A DNA stretch of 64,000 bases, taken from positions 228,958,646 through 229,022,645 of the forward strand of contig CM077163.1 in NCBI GenBank assembly GCA_039583875.1, given 5' to 3'. Within the stretch, counting starts at the first letter, position 1. Each line of letters starts with the position of its first letter. The translations under genes were made by a program, and so were the position numbers. Origin of the DNA: Platanthera guangdongensis. Lineage: Eukaryota > Streptophyta > Magnoliopsida > Asparagales > Orchidaceae. Under the pieces are notes generated by a model. The model worked only from the letters and a program-made list of their open reading frames with translations. It was not told the origin of the DNA and did not search any database. This document shows, piece by piece, positions 34,601 through 43,217 of this stretch.

Positions 34601-37600
34601 CTTATCAAAACCTCAAGGGTCTGTTCATTTGGATAGAATTCATGCCCTAAAATTGGAATCGTACGTCCATTTTCATTGAAATTGGACCTCCAAGTTCAAT
34701 TACGAAGCTCAGATTTCATCCAACTGAGTGGACCCAAAGTGTATTTAAAGTATGCTTTTTGATTTTTTTGGACGTTTATTCATTTTGGCCTGCTTGTAGG
34801 TTCTGAGGTTAATGGTAGAGGAACAAGGCAATGATAATGTCAATGTTAATGTTTAATAGGGTAAAAAAATATGATGCAAGTGTAGTTAGTGATATGATAA
34901 TTATTATTAAGTTATATTTATTGAAACCTTGTAAACATGGTTAGCATTTGTGCTATAATTTGAAAATAAATCATTTTTCTAAAGAAATGGTGGATGTATT
35001 ATGTCATATACCTGAGGAACTGAGGGTGGTTATTAGATTGACTTAACTGGATATCCTTGTTGCAATACCTTTGCCATGAGAGGATTCACTATGGGTTTGC
35101 AGTAGAAAATAAAATTGTGATGTTGAAGCTATACTTGATTTTGAGTAGCATATACTCTTACTCTCACAATATTATGCACATACTTTAAAAATGAGAAGAG
35201 AAGGTATTGTTAAAAGTTAAAACTTAAAAGTGGTGTCACCAAAGCATAAATATATCTCTTTTTATGAAGTTAAAAAAGTTTTATTTCTGAAATTATATGG
35301 TGCTTAGAGGCGAAAGGAAAATGGTCAGCCACATGTACAAGTGAATAGCTTTGAATTATAAAAAAACAATCAACAAAATAATTCATCTCGAATAATATAT
35401 TGAACTTCAAAGGTAGAGATTTCTGATATTTTCGAGGTTGTTTAAGATATGCAATTTGGAATTATAGTTGAGACTAACTAGATGCATGATTGGATGAATA
35501 TTTACAAATCATTGCTATAAAATTTTGGGAGTCTAGAAATAGATATTGCATAAGCTGGAGCGAGGAGTAAAAAGGTTTCTTGAGGAAAGTCAGGAAACTG
35601 CAATTCTAAGAAACTGCTAAGGAGAAGGAGAGAATGTGATATGTTAGATATCTAGAGACTATTAACGTAAATAAGGAAAAATGATGAGGCCTTAGTTAGA
35701 GTTGAATGCATCAATAAAAAGATGGAAATGCTACTCTAGATTAGTGAGAGAGAATTTTAAGATTTTCTGTGTGTAATAATGAGGTGTTTTATTTACTGAT
35801 TAAAAAATGATGTACACTTGGCTCCGATGAAGTGCATAAAGGTAAATCTTTGGGTTATGATGAGTTTTTCGAGATTTGGGGAGTTATAGGTATCTAAGTT
35901 GTTTGGTTAATAAATGTTCTCATGTGGGTTTTTATTCACAAAAATGATGCTAAATGATTAAAGAAGAGGTATCATGATTCTAATATTAAAGAATGAAGGA
36001 GATCTTGATGATTATTGTAGGCTTATCGAACTTATGATTCATGCATTTAAGTAATGCTAGAGAGTAATGAAAGACAACAGTTACATTTGTACAGTGAATC
36101 AAATTCATTTTATATGATGAAGATTTAAGAAGTTTGACAAGGCAATTAATTGAGATCAAAATACACAAGTGAAAAATAAAATTCTTGATATAGTTGTAAA
36201 TCTTGAGAAGGCATGGAATTAGTATCAGCCGAATTATGTGATAAGACAAAATGGTGTGTGAAAGATATTCATCATTGAACACTAATAATTGAAATATTTG
36301 TATATTGTGTTTCAAATCCCAATCTATTTACATCAATAATCAACCTTGCGATTATCTTTTTTGTAAGGTTTTTGCTCTGAAATTATATTTGTATGAGCTG
36401 TATCATAGTTTCTGCAAATGAGAGAATTATTAGTCAATGAGATCTTTATGAAAATAAGTGAAAAACTAAAACAATTTAAAAACTATGTAGGAGATAAAAC
36501 ACCTAGGACGAGTAGACTATGATTTGCAGTTTTGATGCATTACTAAATTTCAATCACTCTATCTACTCAGGATTGATGGTATTAAGTACTTTGGATCTAT
36601 GATACAAAATATGATGATATAACTAATGATACAATTGTATTACTTACCAACCAAAAACCTCCCTCTGATACCTTTTTTATATAACCCCCTGGTTTACTGC
36701 AGGTGCAATACAGGTCTGCAGACCAGTGACCCCAACCCCTCTCTATGGATTTGATTGTCTGCAACTATTAATTCCAATGGCGGGTTGTTGAGGTTGGGGC
36801 TTGAACCCCAAACCTCCTAGATACGGGTGAGGACCAGTTTAGAGTTCCCTTATCTAGGAAGTCTAGGGTTCAAGCCTGATGCAACCGCCGTGGCATCCAA
36901 AATTGCATGACGTCACCGAGCGTCATGAATTTTTATTTATGCATTTAATTCCGTGTATTTCTTTTGAGCATTTATTTTCGTGTATTTCTTTCATCGCACA
37001 CCTGTTTCGTTTAAAATTATTTGGCTTAGCGGTTTGATCGACCGATGAGACCCTGAATAAATAGCTCCGGTAATTTTAGTCGTTAGGGCGTAACGGACAA
37101 GCTTAATATTATTTAAAGCGTATAAATTTAAAAATTAAATTTAAAGGAGGAAATATTGATATTCGGAAATATTATATTTGGGGAAATAATTCAAAGTGAT
37201 GGACATTTGGAAAGTGTTAGTGTGGAATGAAAGTCATTTAGGAATGTATTTTTATTCAAAACAAAAGGAAGTACAGGAATTTCAATGTTGTCAAAGTTGG
37301 AAACACAATAAATCAAATAAAACCATCCACGGGCTATTTAATTGGAGCCAATTATTCAGAGAAATAGAAAGGATAGATTTCAAAGAAACAATATTTGTTT
37401 CTCTGAGTTGTCGACCACATCCTCCCTAACAAAGTTCCACCCCAATTCCCGACAACACGATCGAAGGCCGCCCGCCAGACGCCAGACCTGCTCAGTCGTC
37501 GACTCCCGCCGACGCCAGAGACGTCCATCTATGCCGCTTCCGCCGCGAGGATTTCTTCAGCTGCACCAGCGAACCACCGGGGCCCATCTCCGACATTCTG

Positions 37601-40600
37601 CCATTCCTGTCCCTTTCTGCAACCGAGATGTGCTCTTCCGTTGTCGGTAACGTCGACGACGACACCCTTATTCCGTTACCACCAATTTCAGGTTACCATT
37701 TTCCAGTTTCTCAGCGCTGGCGACAGCACCAGTCCCTTCCGGTGGTGGTTTTCCAATTCTTGCACCCGACCAGTTGTTGTCGACTCTAGTTTACCTTTCC
37801 AGCAACCGGTTGGCAGTTCGCTTTCAGCATCTTAGCAAACGTTTTTGGGACGGACTGTCCTCTTGTGGTATCCTTTCCCCGATCTTGCTCGCGTTAATTA
37901 GTTTTAAATTTATGCATCATTTAAATGATTAAGAACGTGTCCCGAACGTTCAACCGTTTTTTTACCGTTATTTTTCATAAGTTATTCTTTGTGTTGTGCT
38001 TGTGGATGCGCGGATTCCGCTTCGATTCAAATCCTAATTCGTTCGAGGGACCGTACACAAATAAAAATTATCGATCTTGTGAAAGTGTATGAGTAAGAGT
38101 TGTTTAAGCGCAAAAGCTTCGATTTTGGCCGCTCGCCTCCTTTTCAAAAATTAGTAAAGCCCCCTTATTTTCGAAATTCAATTTTTATAAAAAAATACAA
38201 TAAATTAATTTTCTTAAAAAAAAATTAATTTGAAAACATAATTTGAGTCTACATCAGTTTGGTATTGGAGCAGGTTGTGATTCGTTCCTATCACGAATCA
38301 CGCAATTCGAATCTCAAATTTAAAAAAATATTCTACAATCAATTTTTTTAGATGGGAAATCACGTCAAAAAATTAGAAGATAACGTCACTTCTCTGAGTA
38401 CACAAATTCAAAACTTAACAAAATCTATTGAAACGTTAACCACAAGTGTCAACGAGAATAAGAGGAGTGTAGGTCAAGTGATCACTGGATTACGTGCGAG
38501 CGTTAATGCGTTAGAGACCAACCAACACTTAGACCCAAATCCACCATCCCCGGTCGAGCACTATCAGAACCATAGGAATTTGGAGCTAGAAAATTCAGAT
38601 CCACGTCTTGTCGAACCAGTAGTCCACAATATAAGAGAGCCACCTCGTTGGGAAGTAGAAATAAAATTAGTTGTCAGCTATTTTGAATGACAGATAGAGC
38701 CTGAGGGTTGCCAAGATTCTTGCGATAGGATGGATCGTTACTTAGTTTGGAAGCAATTGCCTCCAGCTAGGCAAGTAGAGTACGTCGTCCTTAGGGTAAA
38801 AGGATCACCTTAATTTGGTGGGAACAATTAGAGCGCGCCAGATTCAATTTAGGGTTGCCTCCCGTCACAACCTGGAATGAATTCAAGTGTCAACTTAGGA
38901 AGCGATATGTTCCCCATGATTACCTACAAACCCTATATCATAAATTCCATAATCTAGGACAGGAGAAGTCCCCGTGGACGAATACACTGATGAGTTCCTT
39001 GTCTTACTGCCGAGGTTAGATTTTCGTGAGGATGATGACATGACTGTATCTCATTATCTTAATGGGTTACGCTATTTCATACCGGATCAGCTAGAGTTGC
39101 ACGACTATCGCGATTTAGTGGTAGTCTCTAGTAGAGCTCGTAGAGTAGAGTCCCTACAGAAGCACACATTTGGAGTCAGATCTACAGATAAATCTACATC
39201 GAGGGTCAACACAACCACTATTGCTAGGATCACGGAGTCCCCTCACCCTCCCATCACTACCGGGACTCCAACCCCACCCACCATTCTCTCCAAAGGAAAG
39301 GAGATTATCGGGGCTAAGCCCAACACTGGAGTATTCCGATGCTTCAAGTGTATGGAGCCCGGGCACAAATCATCTGATCGTCCGCGACGCCACTTCGTCG
39401 TTATTATCGATTCCCCTGTCAGTGAGTTTAAGTATGGAGTCTACATTAATGAGTCTCACCCTTAGCCTGATCCTGAGCATGAGTCGGAGGATGTCGTAGA
39501 AGTGGAAGGTGAAAATGCCAGACATTTAGTCTGTGTCCTGCGTTATAGTCTAATCACCCTTAGTGAGTCTATTGAGGATGACCATCAGATGCACGGTATT
39601 TTCCGCACTACTGCACACATTCAGAGACAGTTTTGTTCCACCATCATCGATAGTGGTAGTATGAAGAATTTCGTTTCTCAGCGCATAGTTGACATATTAG
39701 GGCTTGAGATGCACCCGTTAAAACAACCCTAAACCTATCCAGAGTCAATAGTCATTTGACTATGCCCATCACCCATTACTGTCTAGTAGAGTTTTCTATA
39801 GGGAGCACGTATTCAGATAGAGTATTATGCCATATCGTTGCTATGGATGTCTGTCAGATCCTATTAGGGAGATCTTGGCAGTACAATCGACGTGGCATGC
39901 ATGACGACACGAGGAACTCTCGCTCCTTCGAGCACCACAAACACAAAATTGTTCTTCTACCCCAGAAGAACTGTCTTATCCCAGGGGCATGCGAGAGAAC
40001 CTCCACGACTTTTAGTTCACTTCCCACTGACTCCACCACATTACTACTAACCCCAGTCGAAAAAGAGACTCAGCCTGAATATGTCACTCCGTTTTTAGCA
40101 ATTCCTGACATGCCACCTGATATTACTTAGATTCTTCACATTATATCTGTTGGACACTCACCCTGCGCACCTCACTCTGTCGATTTCATATTTAGAGACT
40201 GTGTTTTAAATTGTCCTCACTATTATTTAGAGATAGGCAAAGTTGGGAAATTGCAACAATATATTATAACCTTTCTATCCTATTTTTGGAACAGCTTACG
40301 GGATCGAGAGGAAATCAAATTCAAATTTCATAACTCTTATTACTCTTTGATTGATAGACAAACCAATATCACTAATTGGAATCCAGGGAACATCCTTAGG
40401 CACTTAAGTGAGGCAAATTTGACGCATAAGAATCTTAAACCTCCACGAGCAAAGTCCACAATTAATAATTCTAAATCTCAATTTTTATTTATATCTCCTT
40501 ACAAGATTATCTCTGTGTTACTCTTCCTGTCTGACCGCCATCATTTTTCGTTCCACGAACTTATTTCATTCGACACGCAAACTCATATTAATTATTTAAA

Positions 40601-43217
40601 TGAACTGCATATTAACAAATTGCGAGCAATCTTTGAAATGGATAACTTCATGGTCGGTCATTATCGTCTTGGAATGTACCTTTCAAAAGAAGTTTGGGTG
40701 GCTGATTATTGCAGTAGGTTTTGTCCATTTCAAATTCAGACGCACATCAATCCACCTGTCAAAGCCCCAGACGTACCATCTGATTTAGCACCAACGGCGA
40801 CATCTGACTTCTCCAGTACCAGTTTTTGCGAGTTCTCGTCGGGGTCGAGCTCTTAAACCTCGGGGGAATTGATGCAACCGCCATTGCATCCAAAATTGCA
40901 TGACGTCACTAGACGTCGTGAATTTTTATTTATGCATTTAATTTCATGTATTTCTTTCGAGCATTTATTTTCGTGTATTTCTTTCGTCGCACACCTGCTT
41001 CGTTTAAAATTATTTGGCTTAGCGGTTTGACCGGTTAATGAGACCCTGAATAAATAGGTCCGATAATTTTAGTCGTTAGAGCGTAACAGACAAGCTTAAG
41101 ATTATTTAAAGTGTATAAATTTAAAAATTAAATTTAAAGGAGGAAATATTGATATTAGGAAATATTATATTTCGGGAAATTATTCAAAGTAATGGACATT
41201 TGGAAAGTGCTAGCGTGGAATAAAAGTTATGTAAAAATATATTTTTATTCAAAGACAAGGAATTACAGGAATTTCAATATTGTCAAAGTTGGAAACACAA
41301 TAAATCAAATAAAGCCATCCACGGGCTATTTAATGGGAGCCAACTGTTAGAAAAAGAAAAAAGGACCGGATTTAAGAGAAATAATATTTGTTTCTCTGAG
41401 TTGCCGACCACATCCGGCCTAGCAAAGTTCCGCGCCGATTCCAGACAACACGACCGGAGGCCGCTCGCCAGACGCCAGACCCGCTCAGCCGTCGATTTCC
41501 ACTGACGCCAGAGACGCCCATCTGCGCCGCTTCCGCCGCGAGTTCTTCGGCCGCACCAGCGAACCACTGGTGCCCATCTCCGACCTTCCGCCATTCCCGT
41601 CCCTTCCTGCAACCGAGATGTGCTCCTTCGTTGCCGGTAATGTCGACGACAACACCCTTATTCCGTTACCGCCAACTCTAGGCGGCCGTTTTCCAGTTTC
41701 TCAGCGCCGACGACAACACCAGTCCCTCTCGGTGGTGGTTTTCTAGTTCTTGCACCCGACCAATTATTGTCGACTCAAGTTTACCGTTCCAGTAACCGGT
41801 CGGCAGTTCGCTTTCAGCATCTCAGCAGATGTTTTTGGGACGGACTGTCCTCTTGTTGTATCCTTCCCCCGATCTTGCTCGTGTTAATTAGTTTTAAATT
41901 TATGCATCATTTAAATGATTAAGAGTTGCCCGAAAAACCACTGTTATTACCATTATTTTTCATAAGTTATTCTTTGTACTGTGCTTGTGGATGTGCGGAT
42001 TCCGCTTCAATTCAAATCCTAATTCGTTCTTGTGAAAGTGTATCAGTAAGAGTTGTTTAAGCGTGATAGCTTCGATTTTGGCCGCTCGGCCCCCTTTTTA
42101 AAACCTAGGAAACCCCCCTTATTTTCAAAATCCAATTTTTATTCTATAATACAATAAATTAATTTGCTTAAGAAATATTTTAATTTGAAAACCTAATCTG
42201 AGTCTACATCAAAGCTCCAACTTCAACAACCTGCCACTTGAATTAGTGGTTGCGTCCGATCAAATCCACAGAGAGGGATTGGGGTCATTGGTCTGCAGAC
42301 CTGTAGCGCTCTTGCAGTAGACCAAGGTGTTACATAAAAAATGCACTTTTTTGTAACGCCCCGGTCTACTGCAGGTGTGCTACGGGTCTGCAGACCAGTG
42401 ACCCCAAACCCTCTCCATGGATCTGATCGGCTGCGGCCACAAATTCCAGTGGATGGTTGTTGAGTCTGGGGCTTGAACCTCAGACCGCAGACCTGTAGTG
42501 CACCTGTAGTAGACCGGAGTGTTACAATTTCAGTCACCATAACTACTTAGGTGTGATATTTCTAAGTATCTTGGATCTATAATGCAGAGGAGGATGACAT
42601 AATTGATGATATAATTCTTGATTTAATTTCCTATTGCTATTTGGACAAAATATCATGAAGACTTATATATATGTTGTATAAAAATGTAATTGGGCTTTTG
42701 TTATGCTGTTTTTTTTGTCTTGAACATTAAAAAAAGTTTATTGATGGTCAAGTTGAATGTGGTAGAAATGAGAATTTTAATATGAACATGTGACTAGAAT
42801 AAAATGTATATATAAAAAATATTTTAGCAGAGGTATTTTGGGTGTGATCAGTTGAAAGGTGAGGAATAACGAATAAACTGGAGTGATTTGTGCTTATATA
42901 ACGAAAGCTAGAAGGTGCACCAAGAAGATGGGTAAATCAGTTAGTATCATATGATCAGGGAGAAAAATGGTAAATTGAGGGTAATGAATAGAAGTTGTGA
43001 AAAAGGTTAAAATAAAGATGCTCAGGTGAGTTGTGTAAAATTATACAAAATACGTTTTACATCCCATGCAACACAGTAGAGAGGAATGATGAATGAGGAT
43101 TCATAATGCTGATCATTTATATTGGTATCGGGCTTTATTAATGAAATGCCTTTTGCTGAACTTCTTTGAATTCCTCTTTTGGATTGCAGATCGAGGTCAA
43201 GGTCGAAGTCAGCTTGA
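7338..43217 (+). CDS. SR splicing factor, SF2/ASF-like (SR30/SR34 type), 249 aa in 11 exons
   Basis: Coding exons: 7338-7424, 12564-12629, 12708-12782, 12867-12975, 13167-13213, 14428-14485, 33686-33735, 33807-33863, 34263-34348, 34426-34512, 43190-43217. All have GT/AG borders and compatible phases, 750 bp with the TGA. RRM1 (about residues 8-80) has RNP2 IYVGNL and RNP1 GYCFVQF; a Gly/Ser-rich hinge with HGGRR follows; the pseudo-RRM2 (about 112-184) carries SWQDLK, the invariant signature of SF2/ASF proteins; then an RS tail rich in SRSRS that ends KSA. The product would be nuclear and bind pre-mRNA to direct spliceosome assembly and splice-site choice, with the RS tail phosphorylated by SR kinases. 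RRM1 differs from the usual plant RPPGYAFVEF wording (Cys for Ala, Gln for Glu) and the RS tail is short (about 65 aa). No stop or frameshift interrupts the coding path, so I take it as functional. Exact paralogue (SR30, SR34, SR34a) is not assigned. Confidence 0.9.
7425..7824 (+). other. Intron sequence of the SR gene left of the copia insertion
   Basis: AT-rich intron sequence without recognisable genes or element borders. It continues after the insertion at 12210-12563, up to the acceptor ATACAG. Confidence 0.6.
7825..7899 (-). repeat. 3' LTR (75 bp) of the intronic copia element
   Basis: 75-bp copy of the terminal repeat at 12135-12209. It contains TATAAATAG on the minus strand and is preceded, in element orientation, by the polypurine tract. 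75 bp is very short for a copia LTR. Confidence 0.85.
7900..10904 (-). pseudogene. pol: copia pol: protease, integrase, truncated RT, RNase H remnant
   Basis: Protease DWIIDSGAS (near 10650-10680) keeps its catalytic Asp. GAG-pre-integrase HRRLGHHSF and the first integrase Asp (HSDVWGP) lie near 10110-10240. The second catalytic Asp is replaced by Asn (RSNNGTKY) while the Glu region (QNGVAERKD) remains. RT starts near 8857 and reads to YGLK, then a stop at 8459-8461. After [12 protein letters not shown] the sequence jumps straight to RNase H ([18 protein letters not shown]) near 8345, so the YVDD-bearing palm is missing. RNase H is also broken by stops. Poly-Gly coded by the C run lies just before protease. 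Confidence 0.8.
10707..10747. repeat. 41-nt cytosine homopolymer
   Basis: An uninterrupted run of 41 C on the plus strand. On the copia coding strand it is poly-G, read as about 13 glycines just before the protease. It could fold as G-quadruplexes; its length may be an assembly or sequencing estimate. Confidence 0.95.
10905..11710 (-). pseudogene. gag: copia gag with CCHC knuckle, frameshifted
   Basis: It starts at 11710 ([15 protein letters not shown]...) with a copia gag N-terminal region ([19 protein letters not shown]), then continues in another frame from 11430 ([41 protein letters not shown]), so at least one frameshift lies near 11420-11430. A zinc knuckle [14 protein letters not shown] is intact at about 10916-10957. 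The knuckle binds the RNA genome during packaging. Confidence 0.75.
12135..12209 (-). repeat. 5' LTR (75 bp) of the intronic copia element
   Basis: Followed in element orientation by a 2-nt gap and the tRNA-iMet-type PBS at 12121-12133, which defines it as the 5' LTR. A GC-rich leader (11711-12120) separates it from gag. Confidence 0.85.
12210..12563 (+). other. Intron sequence right of the copia insertion
   Basis: AT-rich intron remainder leading to the acceptor AAATACAG at 12563. No gene or element seen. Confidence 0.6.
12564..13213 (+). CDS. SR gene exon cluster: rest of RRM1, hinge, start of RRM2
   Basis: Four exons separated by short introns. 12564-12629 encodes the RNP1 region (RPPGYCFVQ); 12708-12782 gives the [15 protein letters not shown] helix-strand; 12867-12975 encodes the Gly/Ser/Arg hinge ([15 protein letters not shown]); 13167-13213 encodes [16 protein letters not shown], the RRM2 signature. 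Phases 0,0,1,0 agree. Confidence 0.9.
13255..14400 (-). mobile_element. RTE-clade LINE fragment, minus strand, in SR intron 13214-14427
   Basis: Decayed but alignable minus-strand reading gives RTE RT and C-terminal words: ISKNQF...RSTMKKSH (about 14090-14120), KTEYMECKFS-like [10 protein letters not shown] (about 13860), VLYG and [13 protein letters not shown] (about 13540-13640). The 3' end near 13255-13310 has the complement of the plant RTE tail (CCAACTATTTAGGGTCGGCA) followed by an ATC repeat. Many stops and frameshifts. It fills nearly the whole 1.2-kb intron and is antisense to the host gene. Confidence 0.65.
14428..14485 (+). CDS. SR gene exon: central RRM2
   Basis: Reads [19 protein letters not shown], the RRM2 segment that follows SWQDLK, between TTTCAG and GTAAGT. 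The downstream intron is 19.2 kb. Confidence 0.9.
14486..15617 (+). other. Start of the 19.2-kb SR intron, no gene seen
   Basis: AT-rich intron sequence after the donor GTAAGT. A plus-strand 89-codon ORF at 15067-15336 lacks any recognisable domain and is probably chance. Confidence 0.55.
17592..17721. mobile_element. Palindromic Tourist-like (PIF/Harbinger) MITE, 130 bp
   Basis: An almost perfect palindrome: GGCCCCGTTTGGGG... at the left and its complement ...CCAAACGGAGCC at the right, meeting at CCTTAATTAAGG. It is flanked by a 3-bp direct repeat TCA (17589-17591 and 17722-17724). Removing one TCA plus the element restores the RT frame of the host LINE. The 3-bp TNA duplication and the GGCyCCGTTTGG terminus fit PIF/Harbinger Tourist MITEs. 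A diverged relative is at 62980-63096. Confidence 0.85.
18040..18224 (-). repeat. 3' LTR of the copia at 18040-24591
   Basis: 185 bp, starting TGTTAGAAAA and ending TTTCTACA in element orientation, with TATATTTG-type AT-rich promoter sequence. It pairs with 24409-24591. Confidence 0.9.
18225..21440 (-). pseudogene. pol: copia pol: protease, integrase, RT, RNase H with frameshifts
   Basis: The protease site reads [10 protein letters not shown], with Tyr where the catalytic Asp should be. GAG-pre-integrase (EWHRRLGHA) and integrase D, D and E ([25 protein letters not shown]) are kept but split by a frameshift near 20480. [22 protein letters not shown] near 19530, [13 protein letters not shown] near 19160-19209, intact aspartates. 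RNase [45 protein letters not shown], ending at 18205-18240. The longest unbroken part (18205-19209, 334 codons) covers YVDD to the end. Confidence 0.85.
21507..22629 (-). repeat. Three tandem copies (about 374 bp) inside gag
   Basis: The units begin, in element orientation, at 22629, 22256 and 21881, each with ATGACTTCGTTTGTCGC-like sequence and ending in the Gly/Arg-rich RGGRSGSRG segment. They are highly similar; small differences include a 1-nt indel that shifts frame in the first unit. The homologous element at 53475 has a single unit per gag, so this is an expansion in this copy or its source. Confidence 0.85.
22636..22665. repeat. 30-nt cytosine homopolymer in gag
   Basis: 30 consecutive C on the plus strand, poly-G on the coding strand, exactly where the related element at 53475 encodes NLAPGAPDD. 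It lies at the border of the first gag repeat unit. Confidence 0.95.
23418..23831. mobile_element. hAT-type MITE rich in GAGCTCGAGCTC
   Basis: Terminal repeats TAGGGGTGCAA and TTTACACCCCTA are flanked by a perfect 8-bp duplication GTCTGGAC (23410-23417 and 23832-23839), the hallmark of hAT elements. The 414-bp body is made of GAGCTCGAGC-type units around an AT-rich centre and can form large hairpins. It inserted in the untranslated leader of the copia. Confidence 0.9.
24409..24591 (-). repeat. 5' LTR of the copia at 18040-24591
   Basis: 183 bp, adjacent to the PBS at 24397-24408 in element orientation. It differs from its partner by a 2-bp indel and about ten substitutions, giving an insertion age well older than that of the 75-bp-LTR element. 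Confidence 0.9.
25311..26087 (+). mobile_element. Degenerate hAT element with BED zinc-finger remnant
   Basis: Flanks TATTAAGC and TCTTAAGC (8 bp, one mismatch) and termini CATGAAGCACC / GGTGCAACATAGG fit a hAT element. The interior begins with GACACGCGTGTC-like subterminal repeats. A reading around 25490-25590 ([12 protein letters not shown]...[14 protein letters not shown]) matches the BED-type DNA-binding finger at the start of hAT transposases, including the C-x2-C pair. The rest of the transposase is absent. Confidence 0.65.
26621..27189 (+). other. SR intron sequence, nothing recognised
   Basis: AT-rich intron sequence with no coding signal, repeat border or promoter that I can support. 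Confidence 0.5.
27190..28495. mobile_element. Possible hAT-like non-autonomous element with GGTTCCGGTCC-type ends
   Basis: The ends carry complementary, repetitive words: GGATCGGTCCGGTTCC and GGAACCNAACC motifs near 27200-27345 and GGTTCGGGTCGGTTC, CCCGGTTC motifs near 28320-28465, around a 0.9-kb AT-rich middle. Many plant hAT-type elements have such subterminal repeats. Borders and target duplication are not resolved. Confidence 0.35.
28640..30418 (+). mobile_element. Short non-autonomous LTR retrotransposon
   Basis: Direct repeats at about 28640-28920 and 30124-30418 both contain TATATAAAGRCAT, GAGATTCTTGGAAGCTCTCTCC and the end CCCATAACA. A PBS-like AATTGGTATCGGAG follows the left one. 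The 1.2-kb interior has no RT, integrase or clear gag; a few ORFs below 101 codons look random. This fits a TRIM/LARD-type derivative. The left LTR border and the target duplication are uncertain. Confidence 0.65.
30767..32040 (+). repeat. Unassigned repeat-like block, possible gypsy LTR
   Basis: It starts TGTAACATCCTTAAATTTCGG, a wording common at gypsy LTR starts, and is full of TTGATCAAA, TGACCCA and GGTCAAA words. No partner LTR or coding region was found nearby, so a solo LTR is only a suggestion. Confidence 0.25.
32041..33685. other. Mixed intron block, GC-richer part at 32240-33110
   Basis: Several overlapping minus-strand ORFs of 60-141 codons at 32225-33110 are Pro/Ser-rich without known domains. 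A TATATATAG on the minus strand (32158-32167) could belong to an LTR fragment. A 16-nt G run is at 33188-33203. No element borders were found; 33231-33685 is ordinary intron ending at TTGCAG. Confidence 0.3.
33686..34512 (+). CDS. SR gene exon cluster: end of RRM2 and RS domain
   Basis: Exons 33686-33735 ([15 protein letters not shown]), 33807-33863 ([11 protein letters not shown]...), 34263-34348 (VKVYDG, then RS dipeptides) and 34426-34512 (basic, Ser-rich, [13 protein letters not shown]). Introns between them are 71, 399 and 77 bp and appear free of insertions. Confidence 0.9.
34513..35399 (+). other. SR intron sequence left of the decayed LINE
   Basis: AT-rich intron with no coding signal I can name. 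The LINE reading is convincing only from about 35560, so its 5' border may lie anywhere between about 35200 and 35560. Confidence 0.45.
36877..38256 (+). repeat. 5' LTR (1380 bp) of the RT-less element
   Basis: It pairs with 40870-42211 and is followed by the PBS-like sequence at about 38258-38271. It contains an AT-rich U3 and a GC-rich block near 37440-37640 of leader type. Confidence 0.85.
38352..40115 (+). pseudogene. gag: gypsy-like gag and retropepsin, frameshifted
   Basis: ATG 38352 opens a 112-codon reading with a heptad-like N-terminus ([22 protein letters not shown]), probably a coiled coil. The gag core appears near 38700-38900 in broken frames and from 38974 ([31 protein letters not shown]). 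The zinc knuckle [17 protein letters not shown] lacks the last Cys (Arg instead). Retropepsin follows: [13 protein letters not shown] (39630-39680, catalytic Asp kept) and [15 protein letters not shown] (39865-39910). Stops at 38688, 39463 and 39730 separate the pieces. Confidence 0.7.
40251..40856 (+). CDS. Unknown 201-codon ORF in the RT-less LTR element
   Basis: An uninterrupted ORF ([16 protein letters not shown]...) occupies the place where RT-integrase would normally lie and ends 13 bp before the 3' LTR. Its middle is hydrophobic/aromatic ([23 protein letters not shown]) and its C-terminus Ser/Pro-rich. I recognise no domain. It may be residual coding sequence after a pol deletion, an accessory gene, or chance; its survival in an otherwise frameshifted element is notable. 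Confidence 0.4.
   Translation: MQQYIITFLSYFWNSLRDREEIKFKFHNSYYSLIDRQTNITNWNPGNILRHLSEANLTHKNLKPPRAKSTINNSKSQFLFISPYKIISVLLFLSDRHHFSFHELISFDTQTHINYLNELHINKLRAIFEMDNFMVGHYRLGMYLSKEVWVADYCSRFCPFQIQTHINPPVKAPDVPSDLAPTATSDFSSTSFCEFSSGSSS
40870..42211 (+). repeat. 3' LTR (1342 bp) of the RT-less element
   Basis: It is preceded by the purine-rich CTCGGGGGAAT and ends CTACATCA. It differs from the 5' LTR by scattered substitutions and small deletions, indicating an old insertion. Confidence 0.85.
42353..42525. mobile_element. MITE with GTAACGCCCCGGTCTACTGC terminal repeats
   Basis: 173 bp beginning GTAACGCCCCGGTCTACTGC and ending with its near-complement (GTAGTAGACCGGAGTGTTAC). CTGCAGACC occurs in both orientations inside. 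It belongs to the same family as the split foldback to its left. Target duplication unclear. Confidence 0.65.

Larger units (their letters stand above)
36877..42211 (+). mobile_element. Gypsy-like LTR element with gag-protease but no RT or integrase
   Basis: LTRs 36877-38256 (1380 bp) and 40870-42211 (1342 bp) start TGATGCAACCGCC and end GAGTCTACATCA. They are flanked by AAGCC / AAGCT (one mismatch). A PBS-like TTGGTATTGGAGC follows the left LTR and a CTCGGGGGAAT tract precedes the right. Only 2.6 kb lies between: a gag region, a zinc knuckle, a retropepsin, then a 201-codon ORF of unknown kind. The whole RT-RNase H-integrase block is missing. Confidence 0.85.
36682..42333. mobile_element. 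Foldback MITE split by an LTR retrotransposon
   Basis: The left arm (36682-36870, CTGCAGGTGCAATACAGGTC..., GGGGCTTGAACC) and the right arm (42217-42333) are inverted copies; the LTR element 36877-42211 sits between them near the centre. A complete relative lies immediately right at 42353-42525. Confidence 0.6.
35400..43145 (+). mobile_element. Heavily decayed RTE LINE with nested insertions
   Basis: Isolated plus-strand matches to RTE proteins: [10 protein letters not shown] (near 35570), the RT word VVNLEKAWN (near 36200), [11 protein letters not shown] (near 36580) and, after the insertions, SKYLGSIMQ (near 42560), [13 protein letters not shown] (near 42910) and the RTE tail ATGAGGATTCATAATGCTGA (43090-43110). 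The YxGSI-type segment occurs on both sides (36546-36640 and 42529-42640), so part of it is duplicated or two LINEs are joined. It sits in the 8.7-kb SR intron. Confidence 0.55.
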
